Source: Enterococcus sp. DIV1094 (GTDB lineage: Bacteria > Bacillota > Bacilli > Lactobacillales > Enterococcaceae). From it: a stretch of DNA of 64,000 nt. The position numbers and the translations under genes were made by a program. Every line of letters starts with the position of its first letter. Position 1 is the first letter of the stretch. The DNA lies in assembly GCF_017316305.2 (NCBI RefSeq), contig NZ_CP147250.1:1384001-1448000 (forward strand). The letters are read 5' to 3'. Of the stretch, positions 16,184 through 26,538 are shown in pieces. The notes under the pieces were generated by a model. That model saw nothing but the letters and a program-made list of their open reading frames with translations, had not been told where the DNA came from and did not search any database.

Positions 16184-16816
16184 TTGGAGAAAATCATATT
16201 TCCTAAAAACACCGAAAAAGCGGTACAGATGGAAGCTTATATGAAACATCATTTCCGCTTTGCTGGTGTGCCTAAGCCAGAAAGAGCATTGATACAGAAA
16301 TCATTAATGAAAGAAAGTCAGAAGTTACCTGTTCCTGAACTACTTTCTTTAGTAGCTGATTACTATGCACGAGAAGAGCGTGAATATCAATATTTAGCGA
16401 TCGATCTAGTCCAGAAGAACGTCAAACGACTCTCTTTTGAGAATCTAGTATGGTTGCGTGAACTTGTCTCACAGAAGGAATGGTGGGACAGCATTGATTC
16501 ATGGCAAAAAGTCTACAGTACATGGGGGAAACTTCATCAAGAAATCGAAGCTGTTTTCCAGTTATTTGAAGGTCAAGAAGACTTTTGGTTGAGACGCATT
16601 GCGATTACCTTACAACTAGGTTTTAAAGAGCAGACAGATGTCACTTTACTTGAACGGGCGATTGATGCAGATCGTTCAACAAAGGAATTTTTTATTCAAA
16701 AGGCCATTGGTTGGGCGCTGCGAGATTATAGTAAAACAAATCCACTTTGGGTAAAAGAACAATTGACGAAAGAATTAAGCAAACTTGCAACGAGAGAAGC
16801 AAGTAAGTATTTATAG
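16184..16816 (+). CDS. DNA alkylation repair protein (AlkD-like HEAT repeat)
   Basis: Helical HEAT-repeat protein of 210 residues, similar to the AlkC/AlkD DNA glycosylase family: early FRFAGVPKPERALIQKSLMK and C-terminal FFIQKAIGWALRDYSKTNP are signature segments. It removes bulky alkylpurines in characterised relatives. The start is TTG at 16184, supported by GGGAGG 7 nt upstream; there is no nearby ATG. It lies between the FNT channel gene and a HAD phosphatase gene, 14 nt from the latter. Confidence 0.85.
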   Translation: MEKIIFPKNTEKAVQMEAYMKHHFRFAGVPKPERALIQKSLMKESQKLPVPELLSLVADYYAREEREYQYLAIDLVQKNVKRLSFENLVWLRELVSQKEWWDSIDSWQKVYSTWGKLHQEIEAVFQLFEGQEDFWLRRIAITLQLGFKEQTDVTLLERAIDADRSTKEFFIQKAIGWALRDYSKTNPLWVKEQLTKELSKLATREASKYL

Positions 16817-16830
16817 AGAGGCGAGATAGA

Positions 16831-17604
16831 ATGACACGCAAATTAATTGCTTTTGATATCGACGGCACGTTGTTAGACTCCAACAAGCAAGCGTTGGATA
16901 GTACAAGGGAAGCCTTGGAAAAACTGCGTAAAGATGGACATTTAGTGACGATTGCTACAGGGCGTAGTCGCTTTCACGCACAAGAAGTTATCCGTGATCT
17001 AGCATTTAGCAATTATATTCTATGTAACGGTGCAGCCGGATTTTTGGATCATGAACAAGTCTACAAAAATTTGCTGGATGAAGAACAGTTACACCAATTT
17101 ATTCAAGAAGCACAAGAAAAGGCTATCGATACCGCATTTGTTAGTTTGGATTCAATCAAACGCTTTTCATCTAATCGTATCGATATGATGGAAGATGCGA
17201 TGCATTCATTTGGTGCGCATTTACCAGAATTGGATGAATACTTTGTTGAAAAACAGGATGTGTATCAAGCATTAGCTTTCTTTGATCACTCTTATGACCA
17301 ACAATTCAGTGCTTACGATCGTATCCGTTTTGTGCGCTGGCACGAAAATAGTGTCGATGTGGTGCCGCACGATGGTTCAAAAGCGGTAACGATCATGAAC
17401 CTGGCGAACCGAGTGGGGATTGCGCCAGAAGACGTCATCAGTTTTGGTGATGGACAAAATGATCGTGAAATGCTGCGTATGTCTGGTATTGGCGTCGCAA
17501 TGGGCAATGCAGTACCAGAAGTCCAAGCAGAAGCAAAAATGGTCACAGATACGAATGATCAAGATGGTATTTGGAAGGCTTTGAAAGAATTAGCTTTGAT
17601 TTAG
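16831..17604 (+). CDS. Cof-type HAD phosphatase
   Basis: HAD-superfamily hydrolase, subfamily IIB (YidA/Cof-like), 257 residues. Motif I FDIDGTLLD (residues 8-16) carries the nucleophilic Asp, motif II is IATGRS, and motif IV reads SFGDGQNDREML. Such enzymes dephosphorylate sugar phosphates and related metabolites; the physiological substrate is not predictable. GAGGCGAGATAGA precedes the ATG. A strong terminator follows. Confidence 0.85.
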   Translation: MTRKLIAFDIDGTLLDSNKQALDSTREALEKLRKDGHLVTIATGRSRFHAQEVIRDLAFSNYILCNGAAGFLDHEQVYKNLLDEEQLHQFIQEAQEKAIDTAFVSLDSIKRFSSNRIDMMEDAMHSFGAHLPELDEYFVEKQDVYQALAFFDHSYDQQFSAYDRIRFVRWHENSVDVVPHDGSKAVTIMNLANRVGIAPEDVISFGDGQNDREMLRMSGIGVAMGNAVPEVQAEAKMVTDTNDQDGIWKALKELALI

Positions 17605-17637
17605 GTCAAAGAAATACTTCGACAATGCGCTTAGCAA

Positions 17638-17687
17638 AACAGAGGACATGCAACAGAATTTTCTGATTGGATGTCCTCTGTTTTTTT
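17638..17687 (+). terminator. Terminator after the HAD phosphatase gene
   Basis: A 12-bp perfect stem AACAGAGGACAT (17638-17649) / ATGTCCTCTGTT (17671-17682), then TTTTT. Confidence 0.9.
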
Positions 17688-17755
17688 CTTAGCATATCAT
17701 CAGATAGTTACTTTGTTCCTTCTTTGAAAACAATCTTTTTTCGGGAGGTGATATC

Positions 17756-17875
17756 ATGGGGAACATCGTCTTTTATTTAGTTTTAGTTTTTAAATTTCTG
17801 TTTTGGTTCATGCTCTTCATAGGTTTAGCCCTGTCTATTGTTTACTTAGTAAAAAGAATAAAAAATAAATTTTGA
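17756..17875 (+). CDS. Small membrane protein, 39 residues
   Basis: A 39-codon frame with a very good ribosome site (GGGAGGTGATATC then ATG) encodes MGNIVFYLVLVFKFLFWFML followed by a second hydrophobic stretch and a basic end (LVKRIKNKF). One long or two short membrane spans are predicted. It stands alone between terminators. It resembles small hydrophobic peptides of unknown role; a type I toxin is possible, but no antisense RNA was identified. Confidence 0.55.
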   Translation: MGNIVFYLVLVFKFLFWFMLFIGLALSIVYLVKRIKNKF

Positions 17876-17998
17876 TCAATTTACATAGTTAGAGATAAGG
17901 AGAGGAAAAGCTGTTGCTAGCTAGTTCCAAATTACCTTTCTTGATATTCTAGAAAACAGCTTCTATTACAACCTCTTTCCTTTCTTTACTAAAACACT

Positions 17999-18004
17999 TA
18001 TAAT
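17999..18004 (+). promoter_or_regulatory. Probable -10 box of the ymdB-ymcA-mutSL operon
   Basis: Consensus TATAAT 33 nt before the GTG start of ymdB. No clear -35 box (TTTCCT at 17 nt), so this is tentative. Confidence 0.45.
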
Positions 18005-18036
18005 ATAAGATACGTTAGAAGAGAAGAGGAAATCGT

Positions 18037-18834
18037 GTGCGGGTATTGTTTATTGGTGATGTAGTAGGTGCGATGGGTAGAGAAATGATCACAGAATATC
18101 TCCCTCGTTTGAAGAAAAAATATCGTCCACAAATGACGATCGTTAATGGTGAGAATGCGGCATCTGGTCGTGGGATCACAGAGAAAATCTATAAGAAGTT
18201 TCTGCAAGATGGCGTAGATGTCGTAACGATGGGAAATCATACATGGGACAATCGGGATATTTTTGAATTTATCGATGATGCGAAAAAAATGGTTCGTCCA
18301 GCAAATTTTCCAGAAGGAACGCCTGGACAAGGGATTGTCTTTGTCAAAGTCAATCAATTGGAGCTAGCAGTCATCAATATGCAAGCTCGTTCATTTATGG
18401 TTGATTTAGATGATCCATTTCGTAAAATGGCTGAGTTAGTCGAAGAAGCTCGTAAAAGAACACCGATCATCTTTGTTGATTTTCACGGAGAAACAACGAG
18501 TGAAAAACAAGCGATGGGTTGGTTTTTAGACGGGAAAGTGTCTGCGGTGGTCGGTACACATACCCATGTTCAAACGAATGATGCGCGTATCTTGCCACAA
18601 GGAACGGCTTATTTGACGGATGTTGGTATGACAGGACCATATGATGGGATTTTAGGGATGCGCCGTGAACCGGTCATTGAAAAATTCTTAACGGCGTTAC
18701 CAAAACGTTTTGAAGTAGTAGAACAAGGTCGAGGAATCTTAAGTGGCTGTATCTTAGATATTGACGACCAGACGGGGCAAGCGAAAGCAATCGAATTGAT
18801 CCAAATCAATGAAGACCGCCCTTATAGAGAGTAG
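18037..18834 (+). CDS. ymdB: YmdB-family metallophosphoesterase
   Basis: Dinuclear-metal phosphodiesterase of the YmdB family, 265 residues. Metal-binding motifs are visible: GD in RVLFIGDVVG, NGENAASGRG, GNHTWDNRDI, DFHGETTSEK and VGTHTHVQTND. In Bacillus YmdB hydrolyses 2',3'-cyclic nucleotides and affects biofilm and sporulation fate. The start is GTG at 18037 after GAGGAAA. It heads the block ymdB-ymcA-mutS-mutL, an order shared with Bacillus (without cotB). Confidence 0.9.
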   Translation: MRVLFIGDVVGAMGREMITEYLPRLKKKYRPQMTIVNGENAASGRGITEKIYKKFLQDGVDVVTMGNHTWDNRDIFEFIDDAKKMVRPANFPEGTPGQGIVFVKVNQLELAVINMQARSFMVDLDDPFRKMAELVEEARKRTPIIFVDFHGETTSEKQAMGWFLDGKVSAVVGTHTHVQTNDARILPQGTAYLTDVGMTGPYDGILGMRREPVIEKFLTALPKRFEVVEQGRGILSGCILDIDDQTGQAKAIELIQINEDRPYRE

Positions 18835-18837
18835 AAA

Positions 18838-19224
18838 GTGAGAAAATCTGTGCAGGATGAAATGACGATCCAATTAGAAGTCGATCAGTTGGCGACTCTT
18901 TTAAAAAAGAATGAAACGATCAAACGCTATCAAGAATTGGAACATAAAGTCAAACATAGTCATTACTTGAATGAACAAACAGAAGCATTGAAGCAAGCAC
19001 AAAAAGATGCCGTACAATATGCGCATTACGGACAAAAAGAAGCAGAAAAAGAAGCCATCAAACGAATCGAGGTCTTGACGCAAGCAATCGATGAATATCC
19101 TTTAGTGATTGCTTATCGCCGTCAATTGATGGAAGCAAATGAGTTGTTGCACCATTTGACTCAAATGATCCAAAATGAAATCAATGAGTATATAGAGGAG
19201 GAGCAAAATGCCTCAAAAAACTAA
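18838..19224 (+). CDS. ymcA: YmcA/YlbF-family regulator (RicA-like)
   Basis: Small helical protein of 128 residues of the YlbF/YmcA family. Its coiled, charged sequence ([13 protein letters not shown] core here [16 protein letters not shown]) is typical. In Bacillus YmcA, YlbF and YaaT form the RicAFT complex that helps RNase Y process mRNAs; the neighbouring YmdB is also linked to RNase Y. The start is GTG 18838, and the 3' end overlaps mutS by 17 nt, so the two are translationally coupled. Confidence 0.8.
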   Translation: MRKSVQDEMTIQLEVDQLATLLKKNETIKRYQELEHKVKHSHYLNEQTEALKQAQKDAVQYAHYGQKEAEKEAIKRIEVLTQAIDEYPLVIAYRRQLMEANELLHHLTQMIQNEINEYIEEEQNASKN

Positions 19225-21826
19225 GAACACTCCGATGATGGAACAATATCTAAGCATCAAGGCACAATACCAAGATGCTTTTTTGTTCTATCGTCTCGGA
19301 GATTTTTATGAATTATTTTACGAAGATGCTGTCAAAGCAGCGCAAATCTTAGAACTGACTTTAACAAGCCGCAATCGTAATGCAGATGATCCTATCCCAA
19401 TGTGTGGTGTCCCACATCATTCGGCGCAAGGATATATCGATAGCTTGATCGAAAAAGGATACAAAGTGGCGATTTGTGAACAAGTCGAAGATCCTAAAAC
19501 GACCAAAGGAATGGTCAAACGCGAAGTCGTGCAATTAGTGACTCCTGGAACAGTGATGGATAGTAAAGGACTATCAGCCAAAGACAACAATTTCCTGACG
19601 GCAGTGGTCAATCAGGGTTCTGCTTTTGGTTTTGCCTACGCAGATTTGAGTACAGGCGAGCTAAAAACGGCTCGTTTGGTCGATGAAGAAGCTGTTTTGA
19701 ATGAAACTTCTGCTTTACAAACAAAAGAACTGATTCTAGGAACAGAGATCAGCGAAACATTATATGAACAACTAAGCACTAGACTTGGTTTAGTCTTCTC
19801 AAAACAAGAAAGTGTAGAAGAAAATGCGGAATTCAGTTTTCTAACGAGTGAGTTGACGGATGAATTAGAAAAAGAAGCGACTGGGAAATTACTGACTTAT
19901 TTAGCAGTCACGCAAAAAAGAAGTTTGGCACATATCCAAAAAGCGGTCGAATATCAACCGGATCATTTTTTGAAAATGGATTATTATTCTAAATTCAATT
20001 TAGAATTAAGTCAGTCGATCCGTACAGGAAAAAAACATGGCACGCTACTATGGCTATTAGATGAAACAAAAACAGCGATGGGTGGACGTTTATTAAAACA
20101 ATGGCTCGATCGCCCGTTGATCCAATCCCATCAAATCACTGCTCGCCAAGAAATGGTGGCATCGCTGATCGATAGTTATTTTGAACGGCTTGATTTGCAG
20201 AGTGCGTTGACGAAAGTCTATGATCTGGAACGTTTAGCTGGGCGAGTCGCTTTTGGCAATGTCAATGGTCGAGATTTGATCCAATTAAAAACATCGCTTC
20301 AGCAAGTGCCGATGATCCGTGAATTGATCGCAGGTATCGATAAAGGGCAATGGACAGAGTTGTTGCAAGATATGCAACCGATGGATACATTGGTTGAACT
20401 GATCGAACAAGCGATCCAAGATGAGCCGCCTTTACAGATCACCGAAGGAAATGTCATCAAAGACGGATTTAATGAACAGTTAGACACCTATCGTTCTGCG
20501 ATGAGAAATGGCAAACAATGGTTAGCAGAATTGGAAGCTAGAGAGCGTCAAAGTACAGGGATCAAAAATTTAAAAGTTGGCTTTAACCGAGTGTTTGGCT
20601 ACTACATTGAAATTACGAAAGCCAACCTGATGAATGCTGAACTGGAAAAATATGAACGAAAACAAACGTTAGCAAACGCGGAACGTTTTATCACACCTGA
20701 ATTAAAAGAATTAGAGACACAAATCTTAGAAGCTGAAGAAAAATCAGTCGATTTGGAGTATCAACTCTTTTTAGCCGTTCGAGAAGAAGTGAAAAAAGCA
20801 ATCCAGCCATTGCAAACCTTAGCAAAATCATTGAGTACTGTGGACGTCTTGCAAAGCTTTGCGACGATCAGTGAACGCTATCAGTATGTCCGTCCAGAAT
20901 TGACGAACCAAAAGACGCTAGTGATCGAAGAAGGACGTCATCCGGTGGTAGAAAAAGTGTTGGGGCATCAAGAATACATTCCCAATAGTGTGATCATGTC
21001 AGAAGAAGAGATGATCTTGCTGATCACTGGGCCAAATATGTCTGGTAAAAGTACGTATATGCGTCAATTAGCATTGACGGTCTTGATGGCACAGATGGGT
21101 TGTTTCGTTCCTGCACAAAAAGCAGTGTTGCCGATTTTTGATCGGATCTTCACTCGGATCGGTGCGAGTGATGATTTGATTGCGGGACAAAGTACCTTTA
21201 TGGTAGAAATGATGGAAGCCAACCAAGCCTTGCGTCATGCGACACCAAATAGTTTGATATTATTTGATGAACTTGGTCGAGGAACAGCAACCTATGATGG
21301 GATGGCATTAGCACAGGCGATCATCGAGTATATCCATCAACACGTCAAAGCCAAAACATTATTTTCTACGCACTACCACGAGCTGACGGTGCTTGATACA
21401 GAATTACCACAATTGAAAAATGTCCACGTCGGGGCAGTCGAAAAAGATGGCGACGTCGTGTTTTTACACAAGATGATGGACGGTCCAGCAGACAAAAGTT
21501 ACGGGATCCATGTAGCTAAGATTGCGGGACTGCCAGATGAATTATTGACACGTGCATCTGCGATCTTAGCCTTTTTAGAGTCAGGGGAAACGACACATCA
21601 TGTCTCTGCTCTTGAAGCATCTGTCACGAAAAAACGTGACTATTCAATGACACCAACAGATCAAGAAACGCATTATGTCAACGAAGAGAGTCAACAATTG
21701 TCCTTATTTGGCGAAGTGACGGAAGCTGAAACTCAGGTCATTTCTTCGTTGAAACAATTGAATCTCTTAGAAATGACCCCAATGGATGCGTTGAATAAAT
21801 TGTACGAATTACAAAAACAATTATAG
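19208..21826 (+). CDS. mutS: DNA mismatch repair protein MutS
   Basis: Mismatch recognition ATPase, 872 residues. The mismatch wedge Phe-x-Glu is in GDFYELF (F33, E35). The C-terminal ATPase has Walker [10 protein letters not shown] at about residue 608, Walker [12 protein letters not shown] and the FSTHYHELT segment. The length is normal. GGAGGAG precedes the ATG, which lies inside the end of ymcA. It partners MutL encoded 17 nt downstream. Confidence 0.97.
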   Translation: MPQKTKNTPMMEQYLSIKAQYQDAFLFYRLGDFYELFYEDAVKAAQILELTLTSRNRNADDPIPMCGVPHHSAQGYIDSLIEKGYKVAICEQVEDPKTTKGMVKREVVQLVTPGTVMDSKGLSAKDNNFLTAVVNQGSAFGFAYADLSTGELKTARLVDEEAVLNETSALQTKELILGTEISETLYEQLSTRLGLVFSKQESVEENAEFSFLTSELTDELEKEATGKLLTYLAVTQKRSLAHIQKAVEYQPDHFLKMDYYSKFNLELSQSIRTGKKHGTLLWLLDETKTAMGGRLLKQWLDRPLIQSHQITARQEMVASLIDSYFERLDLQSALTKVYDLERLAGRVAFGNVNGRDLIQLKTSLQQVPMIRELIAGIDKGQWTELLQDMQPMDTLVELIEQAIQDEPPLQITEGNVIKDGFNEQLDTYRSAMRNGKQWLAELEARERQSTGIKNLKVGFNRVFGYYIEITKANLMNAELEKYERKQTLANAERFITPELKELETQILEAEEKSVDLEYQLFLAVREEVKKAIQPLQTLAKSLSTVDVLQSFATISERYQYVRPELTNQKTLVIEEGRHPVVEKVLGHQEYIPNSVIMSEEEMILLITGPNMSGKSTYMRQLALTVLMAQMGCFVPAQKAVLPIFDRIFTRIGASDDLIAGQSTFMVEMMEANQALRHATPNSLILFDELGRGTATYDGMALAQAIIEYIHQHVKAKTLFSTHYHELTVLDTELPQLKNVHVGAVEKDGDVVFLHKMMDGPADKSYGIHVAKIAGLPDELLTRASAILAFLESGETTHHVSALEASVTKKRDYSMTPTDQETHYVNEESQQLSLFGEVTEAETQVISSLKQLNLLEMTPMDALNKLYELQKQL

Positions 21827-21843
21827 GAAGAAGGTGCTGATCA

Positions 21844-23937
21844 ATGGCGAAAATCCAGGAATTATCCGAACGCTTAGCCAATCAAATCGCAGCAGGAGAA
21901 GTGGTTGAACGACCAGCTTCTGTTGTGAAAGAACTTGTTGAGAATGCCATTGATGCCCATAGCTCTCAAATCGATATTCTGGTAGAAGAAGCCGGTTTGA
22001 AAAAAATCCAAATCATCGATAACGGGGAAGGTATCTTAGCAGACGATGTTGAAAATGCGTTTAAACGACATGCGACGAGTAAAATCCATAACCGTGATGA
22101 TTTGTTTCGCATTCGGACATTAGGGTTTCGCGGGGAAGCTCTTCCTAGTATTGCGTCTGTCTCGGAGCTGACGATCGAGACAGCAAACCAAGAAGAAACA
22201 CAAGGGACCTATCTTGAATTAAAAGGTGGGGAAGTATTGACGCATCGCCCTGCACCATTAAGACAAGGCACCAAGATCACAGTGAGCAACTTGTTTTTCA
22301 ACACACCAGCACGGTTAAAATACGTCAAGACGTTGCAAACAGAATTAGCCAATATAGGGGATATCGTCAATCGACTGGCGTTGAGTCATCCTAACATCGC
22401 CTTTCGCTTAGTTCATGACGGCAATAAGATGCTCGCCACAGCTGGTAATGGAGACTTGAAACAAACGATTGCAGGAATCTATGGACTTTCGACAGCGAAA
22501 AAAATGTTAAAAGTCGAAGCAAAAGATCTTGATTTTGAAGTTTCAGGGTACGTTTCTTTACCAGAAGTCACTCGAGCGAGTCGGAATTACCTATCGACGA
22601 TCATCAATGGTCGTTTTATCAAGAACTTTTCATTGAATAAAGCTATCGTGGCCGGTTATGGATCGAAACTAATGGTGGGGCGTTTTCCTATCGCTGTGTT
22701 AGAAGTCAAAATGGACCCGTTACTTGTCGATGTGAATGTCCATCCAACGAAGCAAGAAGTCCGCTTATCGAAGGAAAAAGAACTGACCGAACTGATCACA
22801 CAAGCGATCCAACAAGCGCTAAGTCAAGAAAATCTGATTCCTAGTGCAGCAGATAATCTTCGCTTTAAGAAAAAAATCGCAGATCAGCCGAAAACGGAAC
22901 AAATCGAAATCGATCTTTCTTATGCGTTCGAGGAACCAACAAAGAAACCACAAAGTTTAAATTTTGACCGACAAACGGGCACGTTTTACGTTGAAGAAAA
23001 TCCACAAAAAACGATACAACCTGTTGATAAGTCTGTGGAAAATGTTGAAAACCTCCCTGTTTTTTCTGAAGATACACTGAATTATCCAGAAAAAGAGGAG
23101 AAAACGGTGGATAACTCTGGTGAAAGTGTTGATAACTTTGTAGAAAAAACAGTGGATAACTTTCAAGCAATTGATTTATCCACTGTTGATAACTATGAAG
23201 AACCACACGATCCAGTGGAAGAAAGTGAAGCAGAACTTGATCGTGGGCAAGAAGAACTCAAACTGCATCCCGAATTTGATCTGACTCAAGATAGTCGTAG
23301 TTTAGAAAAAGCCATTGATAAGATCGAGCAGGAAGTACCCACACAACGGTTTCCGCAGCTTGAATACTTTGGACAGATGCACGGAACCTATCTTTTTGCG
23401 CAAAGCAATGAAGGATTATACATCATTGATCAACATGCTGCGCAAGAGCGGATCAAATATGAATATTTCCGTGAAAAAATCGGTGATGTTTCAGATGATT
23501 TACAAGAATTACTCGTTCCTTTTGTTTTAGATTATCCCAATAGTGATGCCATCAAGTTAAAAGAGAAAAAGGAACTATTGGAAGAGGCAGGAATCTATCT
23601 GGAAGAATTTGGCCAGAATAGTTTTATCGTCCGAGCGCACCCGACATGGTACCCAAGTGGAGAAGAAGAAGCGATTATTCAAGGGATGATCGATATGTTA
23701 TTGACGACTGGTGAAGTGAGTGTGAAGAAATTCAGAGAAGCAACGGCGATCATGATGAGCTGTAAACGATCGATCAAAGCGAATCACTATTTAAATGAAG
23801 CACAAGCAAGAGTATTATTAAAAGACTTGGCAAAATGTGAGAATCCGTTCAATTGCCCGCACGGTCGTCCGGTATTGATCCACTTTACGAATTCAGATAT
23901 GGAACGAATGTTCAAACGAATCCAAGACCCGCATTGA
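21844..23937 (+). CDS. mutL: DNA mismatch repair protein MutL
   Basis: MutL of 697 residues. The GHKL ATPase at the N-terminus shows [20 protein letters not shown], then DNGEGI and FRGEALPSI. The C-terminal domain carries the nicking-endonuclease motif [12 protein letters not shown] (about residue 530) and CPHGRP near 672, as expected where MutH is absent. The linker at about residues 390-455 is unusual: it repeats VDN/VEN units ([19 protein letters not shown]), and its DNA contains several exact or near DnaA boxes (separate entry). Start ATG at 21844 after GGAAGAAGG. Confidence 0.96.
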   Translation: MAKIQELSERLANQIAAGEVVERPASVVKELVENAIDAHSSQIDILVEEAGLKKIQIIDNGEGILADDVENAFKRHATSKIHNRDDLFRIRTLGFRGEALPSIASVSELTIETANQEETQGTYLELKGGEVLTHRPAPLRQGTKITVSNLFFNTPARLKYVKTLQTELANIGDIVNRLALSHPNIAFRLVHDGNKMLATAGNGDLKQTIAGIYGLSTAKKMLKVEAKDLDFEVSGYVSLPEVTRASRNYLSTIINGRFIKNFSLNKAIVAGYGSKLMVGRFPIAVLEVKMDPLLVDVNVHPTKQEVRLSKEKELTELITQAIQQALSQENLIPSAADNLRFKKKIADQPKTEQIEIDLSYAFEEPTKKPQSLNFDRQTGTFYVEENPQKTIQPVDKSVENVENLPVFSEDTLNYPEKEEKTVDNSGESVDNFVEKTVDNFQAIDLSTVDNYEEPHDPVEESEAELDRGQEELKLHPEFDLTQDSRSLEKAIDKIEQEVPTQRFPQLEYFGQMHGTYLFAQSNEGLYIIDQHAAQERIKYEYFREKIGDVSDDLQELLVPFVLDYPNSDAIKLKEKKELLEEAGIYLEEFGQNSFIVRAHPTWYPSGEEEAIIQGMIDMLLTTGEVSVKKFREATAIMMSCKRSIKANHYLNEAQARVLLKDLAKCENPFNCPHGRPVLIHFTNSDMERMFKRIQDPH
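23022..23192. promoter_or_regulatory. Cluster of DnaA-box-like 9-mers inside mutL
   Basis: Within 171 nt: TGTTGATAA (reverse complement of TTATCAACA) at 23022-23030, 23127-23135 and 23184-23192; GGTGGATAA at 23106-23114 and AGTGGATAA at 23151-23159, each one base from TGTGGATAA; TTATCCACT at 23176-23184, one base from TTATCCACA. They coincide with repeated VDN/VDK codons of the linker, so protein repetition may be the sole cause. DnaA binding is inference. Confidence 0.35.
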
Positions 23938-23965
23938 TCGATGAGGCTCGAAAGGAAGTTTTTTG

Positions 23966-24532
23966 ATGAAAATAATATTGGCATCGCAATCGCCTAGAAG
24001 AAAAGAATTACTCGGTCGATTAGTGTCCGAATTTACGATCCAACCAGCAGACATCGACGAGACACCTAAGCTACAAGAAGACCCGATTGCTTATGTCCAA
24101 CGGATGGCGGCAGAAAAAGCGGCGGCTGTTCAAGAGGAAAACGAAGAAGCGTTAGTTATTGCCAGTGACACCACCGTGGTTTTAGGAGACGAAATTCTTG
24201 GAAAGCCAGAGAATGACGAAGACGCAAAACGGATGTTACGCAAATTTAGTGGAGACACCCATGATGTCTACACAGCCGTTGTACTAAGTGACGGAACTCA
24301 AGAAGAACACATTCTTTCCCATGCGGCAGTTACTTTTTATGAGTTGACCGAAGAAGAGATCGAACGGTATTTAGCAACTGGCGATCATCGCGATAAAGCG
24401 GGAGCGTATGGCATTCAAAGTTACGCAGGGGCTTTTGTAGAGTCGATTTCTGGCGATTATTACAGTATCGTTGGCTTTCCGATCGGCGCAGTCAATCAAG
24501 CATTGAAGAAATGGACAGATATTTTGTCTTGA
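23966..24532 (+). CDS. maf: Maf-family nucleotide pyrophosphatase
   Basis: Maf/YhdE-type nucleoside triphosphate pyrophosphatase, 188 residues. Signature motifs: ASQSPRRKELL near the N-terminus, SDTTVVLGDEILGKP in the middle, and DKAGAYGIQSYAGAFV towards the end. Such enzymes hydrolyse dTTP/UTP or modified nucleotides and affect septation. AAAGGAAG supports ATG 23966 over the TTG directly before it. It follows mutL by 28 nt, probably in the same operon. Confidence 0.92.
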   Translation: MKIILASQSPRRKELLGRLVSEFTIQPADIDETPKLQEDPIAYVQRMAAEKAAAVQEENEEALVIASDTTVVLGDEILGKPENDEDAKRMLRKFSGDTHDVYTAVVLSDGTQEEHILSHAAVTFYELTEEEIERYLATGDHRDKAGAYGIQSYAGAFVESISGDYYSIVGFPIGAVNQALKKWTDILS

Positions 24533-24545
24533 TGAATAAAATGAG

Positions 24546-24590
24546 AAAAACACACGATCCGTCTGTCACCAAGCGGGTCGTGTGTTTTTT
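24546..24590 (+). terminator. Terminator after maf
   Basis: Stem ACACACGATCCG / CGGGTCGTGTGT with one mismatch, followed by TTTTT. It ends the ymdB-mutSL-maf unit. Confidence 0.9.
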
Positions 24591-24700
24591 CGTATACTGA
24601 TAAATTGAATGATTTTATGCCACTCCCTCGGTTCAAGCGTATCAACTAGAAGCTATAAAAAAACATGGTAAACTTAATTTATCTGAGGGGAGTGGACAAG

Positions 24701-25645
24701 GTGATTACAACGGATAAGTTTTATCATGGCGAAACGAAAAAAGCGCCGTTTTTTGAAGGTTGGTATTTCAAGCATCAAATAGGTAATGAAGTTTATGCAT
24801 TTATTCCGGGCTACTCGATCGGAGAACAAGGAGAAAAGTGCCCGTTTATCCAAGTGATCAATCACGAATCTTCGGAAGTATTTCATTTTGACAGTGAAGC
24901 ATTTATGGCAAGCGAAGATCGTTTATTTGTCAAAATCGGTGAGAATACATTTAGCGAGGAAGGGATCACACTGGCTTTACGGAGCCCGTCATTGACGATA
25001 GAAGGAACGATTTCTTATGGGGAATTTATTCCATTGAAAAGAAGTCGCTACGCGCCAAGCATCATGGGTCCTTTCTCGTATTTATCTTTTATGGAATGTT
25101 ATCATGGCATTTTAAGCATGAAACATTCGTTAAAAGGAGAGTTGCGCTGGAATGGAGAAACGATTGATTTTACAGATGGTGTCGGCTATTTGGAAAAGGA
25201 CTGGGGAAGTTCCTTTCCTGCTACCTACCTATGGGTTCAATGCAATCAGTTTGTTGCCTCGGATGCTCGTTTTTTCTTCTCCGCGGCTGAGATTCCATTT
25301 TTAGGTTTTGGTTTTTTAGGCATCATTTCGGTTTTACAAATCGGTGGGGAAGAATATCGTTTGTCCACATATGATGGAGCTAAGATTTCGGCTATTTTTC
25401 GTGAAGAGAATCATCTGATCATTCGAATAAAGCAAAAAAATCTTGAACTAGAAATCCAAGTCTTAGCAAAAGAGGGACATCCGCTGATGGCACCACAACA
25501 AGGTCAGATGAGTCGGATCATCCGTGAAAAAGCGAGTACAGAGATGACCTTGATTTTCCGTAAAAACAAGCAGGAAGTCTTTCAACAAAAAGGGAATGCC
25601 GCTGGTTTTGAGGAAGTAGGAAATCTCCGTGGGCATGAATATTAA
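24701..25645 (+). CDS. Tocopherol cyclase-like family protein
   Basis: Protein of 314 residues resembling the tocopherol cyclase-like (PF14249-type) family: PFFEGWYFKHQIG near the start, FIPGYSIG, then MGPFSYLSFMECYHGILSM and GYLEKDWGSSFPATYLWVQCN. Bacteria without tocopherol carry this lipocalin-like fold with unknown substrate. GTG at 24701 is preferred because GAGGGG lies 10 nt upstream; an earlier ATG at 24665 has no site. It is a single-gene unit. Confidence 0.7.
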   Translation: MITTDKFYHGETKKAPFFEGWYFKHQIGNEVYAFIPGYSIGEQGEKCPFIQVINHESSEVFHFDSEAFMASEDRLFVKIGENTFSEEGITLALRSPSLTIEGTISYGEFIPLKRSRYAPSIMGPFSYLSFMECYHGILSMKHSLKGELRWNGETIDFTDGVGYLEKDWGSSFPATYLWVQCNQFVASDARFFFSAAEIPFLGFGFLGIISVLQIGGEEYRLSTYDGAKISAIFREENHLIIRIKQKNLELEIQVLAKEGHPLMAPQQGQMSRIIREKASTEMTLIFRKNKQEVFQQKGNAAGFEEVGNLRGHEY

Positions 25646-25725
25646 GTATAAAAAAAGCGACGGTAATAGTAGATATATCGTGGTTTCTGAAACTGAATAG
25701 TCGGTATTCCAGAAGTCTTTTCTTC

Positions 25726-25785
25726 AAAAAAAGCCTGCACCTCCAAATTAGAACAATTTCGGGAGGTGCGGGCTGATTATTTTTT
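25726..25785. terminator. Bidirectional terminator between the cyclase-like gene and msrB
   Basis: A 13-bp stem AGCCTGCACCTCC (25732-25744) / GGAGGTGCGGGCT (25762-25774). T-runs exist in both directions: TTTTTT on the plus side at 25779-25785 and TTTTTTT on the minus side. It serves the two convergent genes. Confidence 0.85.
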
Positions 25786-25811
25786 AATAGTGTACTTCAG
25801 TTACATCCAAT

Positions 25812-26258
25812 TTATTCGACAATTGATTTATATTCGCTGTAACCTGCAGCATCCATTTCTTCATAAGGGATAAACTTCAAAGCCGCCGAGTTGATACAAT
25901 AGCGTAAGCCGCCTTTATCTGCGGGACCGTCATTAAACACATGTCCCAGATGAGAGTCGGCTTCATTACTTCTTACTTCGACACGGTGCATCCCATGAGA
26001 AAAGTCCGCTTTTTCTTTGATGTCTTTTCTGCTGATTGGTTGGCTAAATGCCGGCCAGCCACAGCCTGCATCATACTTTTCCGCAGAACTAAAAAGTGGT
26101 TCGCCGCTAACGATATCGACATAGATCCCTTTTTCATAAAAGTCGTCGTATTCTCCGGTAAATGGACGTTCTGTCGCATTTTCTTGTGTCACTGCATAAG
26201 AAATCGGAGATAATGTTTCTTTTAAATCCTCTTTGTTTGTGTCGGTTGGTTTACTCAT
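25812..26258 (-). CDS. msrB: Peptide-methionine (R)-S-oxide reductase MsrB
   Basis: Repairs oxidised methionine (R form) in proteins; 148 residues, cytoplasmic. The catalytic Cys is C121 in [11 protein letters not shown]; the substrate-binding GCGWPAF is at residues 65-71 and the SHLGHVF motif precedes the active site. The zinc-binding CxxC pairs of many MsrB are missing, as in the metal-free subgroup. AAGGGGG lies before the ATG. No msrA is adjacent. Confidence 0.93.
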   Translation of the reverse strand: MSKPTDTNKEDLKETLSPISYAVTQENATERPFTGEYDDFYEKGIYVDIVSGEPLFSSAEKYDAGCGWPAFSQPISRKDIKEKADFSHGMHRVEVRSNEADSHLGHVFNDGPADKGGLRYCINSAALKFIPYEEMDAAGYSEYKSIVE

Positions 26259-26394
26259 TGCTAATGCCCCCTTTGTCTCCTAATCATACTGCCATCTGAA
26301 ATAGAAGCAAACAATCTGCTTTAAGTAGGGAGGATAGCTTAGTGATTTAGCGGAAATTTAACGAACAGTAGAAGGCACGCTCATTTTTTCTGGC

Positions 26395-26474
26395 TTATTA
26401 CTTGGAGCTACCCGGCTTTCTCACAACCTGATAAACGGTGTTCGAAAAGCTGACCTTCAACACTAAGCTAAGAA
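26395..26474. repeat. Interspersed repeat, copy B
   Basis: Second copy of the element at 14290-14368: TTACTTGGAGCTACCCGG at the start, GCTGACCTTCAAC near the end, with about seven substitutions and a one-base gap between copies. It lies downstream of treR on the minus strand. Confidence 0.75.
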
Positions 26475-26538
26475 ATTGTAAAATATGAGAAGCTATTTTT
26501 CAATTTCCTATCTTACTGCTCAGGTCAGAACACTTTTC

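Noticed and set aside
22865..23206. 113-codon minus-strand open frame inside mutL
   Set aside because: It is a mirror of the repetitive mutL linker, rich in Phe/Leu/Gln runs and without a ribosome site.
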